Positions 60,919 to 64,000 of a DNA stretch of 64,000 nucleotides are shown here, piece by piece; position 1 is the stretch's first letter; every line of letters begins with the position of its first letter. The DNA is taken from the NCBI GenBank assembly GCA_009760855.2, contig WPIO01000210.1:188001-252000 (forward strand), read 5' to 3'. Source of the DNA: Cristatella mucedo. Taxonomy: Eukaryota > Bryozoa > Phylactolaemata > Cristatellidae. The position numbers were made by a program, and so were the translations under genes. The notes beneath the pieces were generated by a model. It ran no database searches. It had not been told where the DNA came from and saw only the letters and a program-made list of their open reading frames with translations.

Positions 60919-61068
60919 CTAGCTAAGGCGGTTGCCTTCACGACCTCGGTCCCAAGGTCGTGGGTTCGATTCCTGTGGTGGGTGATTCTGTATTACCACT
61001 GCACGCGATGGTGATAGCCGTAAAGGCTCTTCTGTCGCTATACAAAAAGAGGCTGTTTAATCAGCTAA
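60919..61068 (+). mobile_element. SINE-A copy, near full length
   Basis: tRNA-derived: box A side TAGCTAAGGCGGTTGCC, stem-like GACCTCGGTCCCAAGGTC, box B GGTTCGATTCC (60,963-60,973). The SINE body then follows (GGTGATAGCCGTAAAGGCTC, TTCTGTCGCTATACAAAAAG, GGCTGTTTAATCAGCT). It is the reference copy in this window. Confidence 0.88.
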
Positions 61069-62460
61069 GATTTATTTAGGTAATAGTTTAAGCCAACTCC
61101 ATGCTGGAGCTGATATCTTAGCCTCTCTGATTTACCAGAAAAATTAACAAAACACCTTTCCTGTCAATTGTTTACAGATGCTGCTGCATAGTATCGAGCA
61201 ACTTTAATAAAGTACGTTCCGAGATTTGCATTTTGCTTAAATCCTCGGGACAACTACATTATTTGCTCAATAAGAGCAAGGATTATGGTGACAATTAGCA
61301 ATTTTCTGAGCACAGCTGGTTTTGTGGATATAGTAACGACAATCTTTGTGAAACAAGGCTTGTGGTAATGTTACTTATATTTCATGCCCGTAGCAGTTTC
61401 CCTTAAGCTATAATTCATTAAAATACTCGGTTTACTTTAGTATTTTATTTAGAAAAGTTAGCTGATTCAACAGTGTTATTTTTAGAGCGGCTGAAGAGCC
61501 TAATCTGCTTTCACTATCGCTTGTTGAAGATCGCCCTCTACAAGAATCAACCTGCACTCGAGTCGTGTTGAGCTAGCACCTTACCTCTTGGGTGATGACG
61601 GAGGATTACCTCAAAGATCAAGCACTGCATATTTAGAAAGTTTCTGGTGCATAGGTTTCATACAGATGCCAATAATTCTCTCTAAGGTCCATCGTGTCTT
61701 TTGTCTCTGTAAGGTCCATCGTGTCTCTGTAAGGTCCATCGTGTCATTTTCCATTTCTTGAGCTCACATCCCGTGCAAGCTACAACTTCAAATCGGCATC
61801 AGGCTTGCCATAAGCTTCTCTTCACCCACATGTCAACTTGTATAGCTTCAACTTATCAGTCAGTGTTCGGTGGGCTGAAAGCCTAGTGGTATACGAGTTG
61901 AAATCTCAAAGGACCGTAATCTTGTTACTGACGCTACTTAGTCTTTATTAATGAAGTTTGGCGATTCTGCAGCATCAGTTCATTGTCTGGGTGAGTAATC
62001 TAGCAGTGGCAGGCCATGCATGCACTAGAGTTTATGCTGGCGATGAGTATTTATAAAATTGTCCTCACACAAGGTATAGGTTCATGCAACTAAAATGTTG
62101 CTAGTAAGCTTTCAAGTTTTGACAACTTTCACTGTATAAAAATGGGATGGCAAAATGTCAGAAATAGCACATGATCTATGTCATACATGAGAAACTGAAG
62201 AACGTAGCTTGGAAAGAATAGTATCTTCGCCAAGGTGGAAAACCTAGGTAGCATCGCACAGATTCATTAAGCATATTACAGTCCCGGCAGTGCCTCACGC
62301 TTTCCCTATTATTCGGCATTGCTACAAGCTTACTGCCCATGCTTTGCTTGCCATAGTCAGCTGCAAGAAACGGCTGAAGTTGACGTTTCGGTCAATCTCG
62401 TGTAGTAATAGGCACCCAGACTGCAACCAAACTCCGTGACAAAGAAGCAATTAACCACAT
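61069..62460. other. No recognised gene; small tandem repeat
   Basis: Apart from the 20-bp tandem repeat at 61,683-61,745, nothing is recognised. Confidence 0.4.
61683..61745 (+). repeat. Short tandem repeat, 20-bp unit
   Basis: AAGGTCCATCGTGTCTCTGT recurs at 61,711 and 61,731. An earlier copy at 61,684 carries seven extra bases. Confidence 0.9.
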
Positions 62461-62464
62461 CCCT

Positions 62465-62567
62465 ACAGGATTGAATCCTGCGGTGGGCGATCCTTTGTTG
62501 CCGGCTGCAAGTGGTGGTAATATTCTTTGAGGCTCTTCTATTGCCAAAAAAGGCTGTTAAAAGAGCT
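62465..62567 (+). mobile_element. SINE-A copy, decayed and head-truncated
   Basis: A box B-like GATTGAATCC, GGTGGGCGATCC, then a body AGTGGTGGTAATATTCTTTG, GAGGCTCTTCTATTGCC and GGCTGTT, clearly the SINE-A order. Confidence 0.7.
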
Positions 62568-64000
62568 AGTATTTCTTATTTACACAAGCCTGTGTAGTCG
62601 ATTCAGCAGCTCAATAATTCGGCACTTTCAGCTTGCTGGGTATTGCCAATATCTTTCAAACTCTGCAGGATAAGACATACTCGGGCAATGAGATTGACTT
62701 CCAGTACATCCAACAAGCAACAAGTCTAACCAAAAAGGATTAATAGCCTGCTTCTTCGCCTTATAGTCTTGGTTTGATTTCTAGAAAGATAGCTATTCAA
62801 ATTACCTTTGACTTTAGGCTGCACATAGGAAGTAATCATAACGATTCTCAGGCGGTATTAAATATAAATGCTTAACAAATTATGGATAAAGGAACCAGTA
62901 CATTTTAGTCGTTTCATAATTAGCCCTTAGGCCTTACAAGAAATTCAGTTGCAAGGTCTACCCCAGCCTTGCACTATTTATCGAATTTTATATGTCACTA
63001 TTCTGTGTAGCAGCAGATTCATGATTCACAAACGTTCAATCAGCTGACACCTGTTACCAGAATTTCTCATGAATGGCCTAAACTCCACTAAGGTGAAGAT
63101 CTTGAGCATTATGATGTAGTAGATGATAAGATGCAATAGTCAAGTTGAAGCACCACACTGTTGCTACAAAACATTTTTTTCTAACACCACTGGATAAGCC
63201 AATGCGAGGCATGTAGTCAGCTTCAGTTTTTTTTTTGATGCCGTTGCCAAAATTAAACGTAACTCTCTTTATTGATGACTAGCACGATGTCATCTTGCTG
63301 ACGGAAAACCGGCATTAGGAGATTTCTTAGTGGTTTACTTCGAGTAGTAGATTACTTCTTACATCAGGACTTCGTTGGCGATTTGTTGGATCTTGATCCT
63401 TGATGTAATAATTTCTCTAAAATAGTAACAACTGACAGAATAAACTATAGCGCTAAAACACCTGCTTACATAAATATTACTTTGAGCTCAAAGCATGATT
63501 TTAAAATCGGAGATATACATCACATGCTTACATGTGACTTAAATCCCCGACTAAGCAAGACCAATGTTGCGATGTTGTTAATATTACTATACGAAATACT
63601 CTACCATCATCTCTTGCCTATCGCTCTAAAATAACTTACCTAAAATGAAGAATTGAGGGGCTCTAGACGAAGCCAATTAAAAATCTATTGGCACCTGACC
63701 GATAATTTGAAATGTTAATATCATTTTAGAAACTTGTTAGAGGCCAGCTATACCACTTCCTCAAGCAGGCTGCTCTGACTAGAACTGGAAAAAAGCCAGG
63801 CTAAAAGGCAAACGACAACAACAAGGAGCTAAGGTCTGTGGCACCCAGGCAAGTGCCTTTTGTTCAGGTAAGCTACCAAGCTAGTCTCACCGATAGCCTG
63901 TGCTTCAGGTCTCACATTTTCTCAGCAACAATGGCTTTGCCCTAGCAAGTGCATAAAAAACTGAGATTTCTGAAACCTAGACGTGCTCTGAATGGTGGAC
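62568..64000. other. No recognised feature to the window end
   Basis: AT-rich sequence with no frame, repeat family or RNA gene that I can support. Confidence 0.4.

Noticed and set aside
60919-60990. Functional tRNA gene (also at 54,180 and 12,971)
   Set aside because: Box A and box B are present but a cloverleaf does not close and the same SINE body follows in each copy.

Overview
This is repeat-dominated eukaryotic nuclear DNA, most likely from an invertebrate animal; the species cannot be read from the sequence. The evidence is GT-AG introns, APE-type non-LTR retrotransposons of the L2/CR1/Rex1-like kind, tRNA-derived SINEs, long CT/GA, AT and AAATAT arrays, and a SPIN-like hAT element. 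No operons, rRNA genes, functional tRNA genes or CRISPR arrays were seen.

One host gene can be built with fair confidence: a four-exon, minus-strand gene at 9,832-13,989. It encodes a 319-residue protein of unknown family, with matching splice phases, an in-frame stop upstream of the ATG and an AATAAA downstream of the stop. One intron holds a LINE-A fragment and another holds a SINE-A copy.

Most other open frames are decayed LINE pieces. I call the two families LINE-A (3' end with a GC-capped hairpin and an ATT tail) and LINE-B (3' end with ACATT-like pentamers). The best LINE-A copy is at 54,262-55,694, with an uninterrupted reverse transcriptase frame carrying YADD. Copies in opposite orientations are nested, and two insertions have visible 7-bp target duplications. 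SINE-A (four clear copies plus weaker ones) and SINE-B (four copies) are tRNA-derived. The SINE-B tail matches the LINE-A hairpin, so SINE-B was probably mobilised by LINE-A-type machinery.

Layout: 1-2.2 kb, LINE-A 5' half (-); 3.15-3.35 kb, CT array; 3.35-9.8 kb, no recognised feature; 9.8-14 kb, host gene; 14.6-16.4 kb, LINE-A (-) with an inserted LINE-A tail; 16.7-17.2 kb, TTTAGGG-like block and G-rich tract; 18.3-28.8 kb, dense LINE-A/LINE-B mosaic; 29.3 and 33.5 kb, AT-rich arrays; 31.3-32.3 kb, LINE-B plus SINE-B between 65-bp direct repeats; 34.8-41.4 kb, more LINE pieces and two GA arrays; 43.45-46.87 kb, a minisatellite with an 18-bp base period; 47.8-50.6 kb, LINE debris and SINE-B; 52.3 kb, SINE-B; 53.3 kb, SPIN-like element; 54.2-55.8 kb, LINE-A inside SINE-A; 56.06-57.61 kb, a diverged tandem array of about 168-bp units; 57.6-64 kb, mostly unrecognised sequence with SINE pieces.

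The strongest points for follow-up are the SPIN-like element, the layered minisatellite, the hidden satellite, the SINE-B/LINE-A tail partnership and the unidentified host gene.
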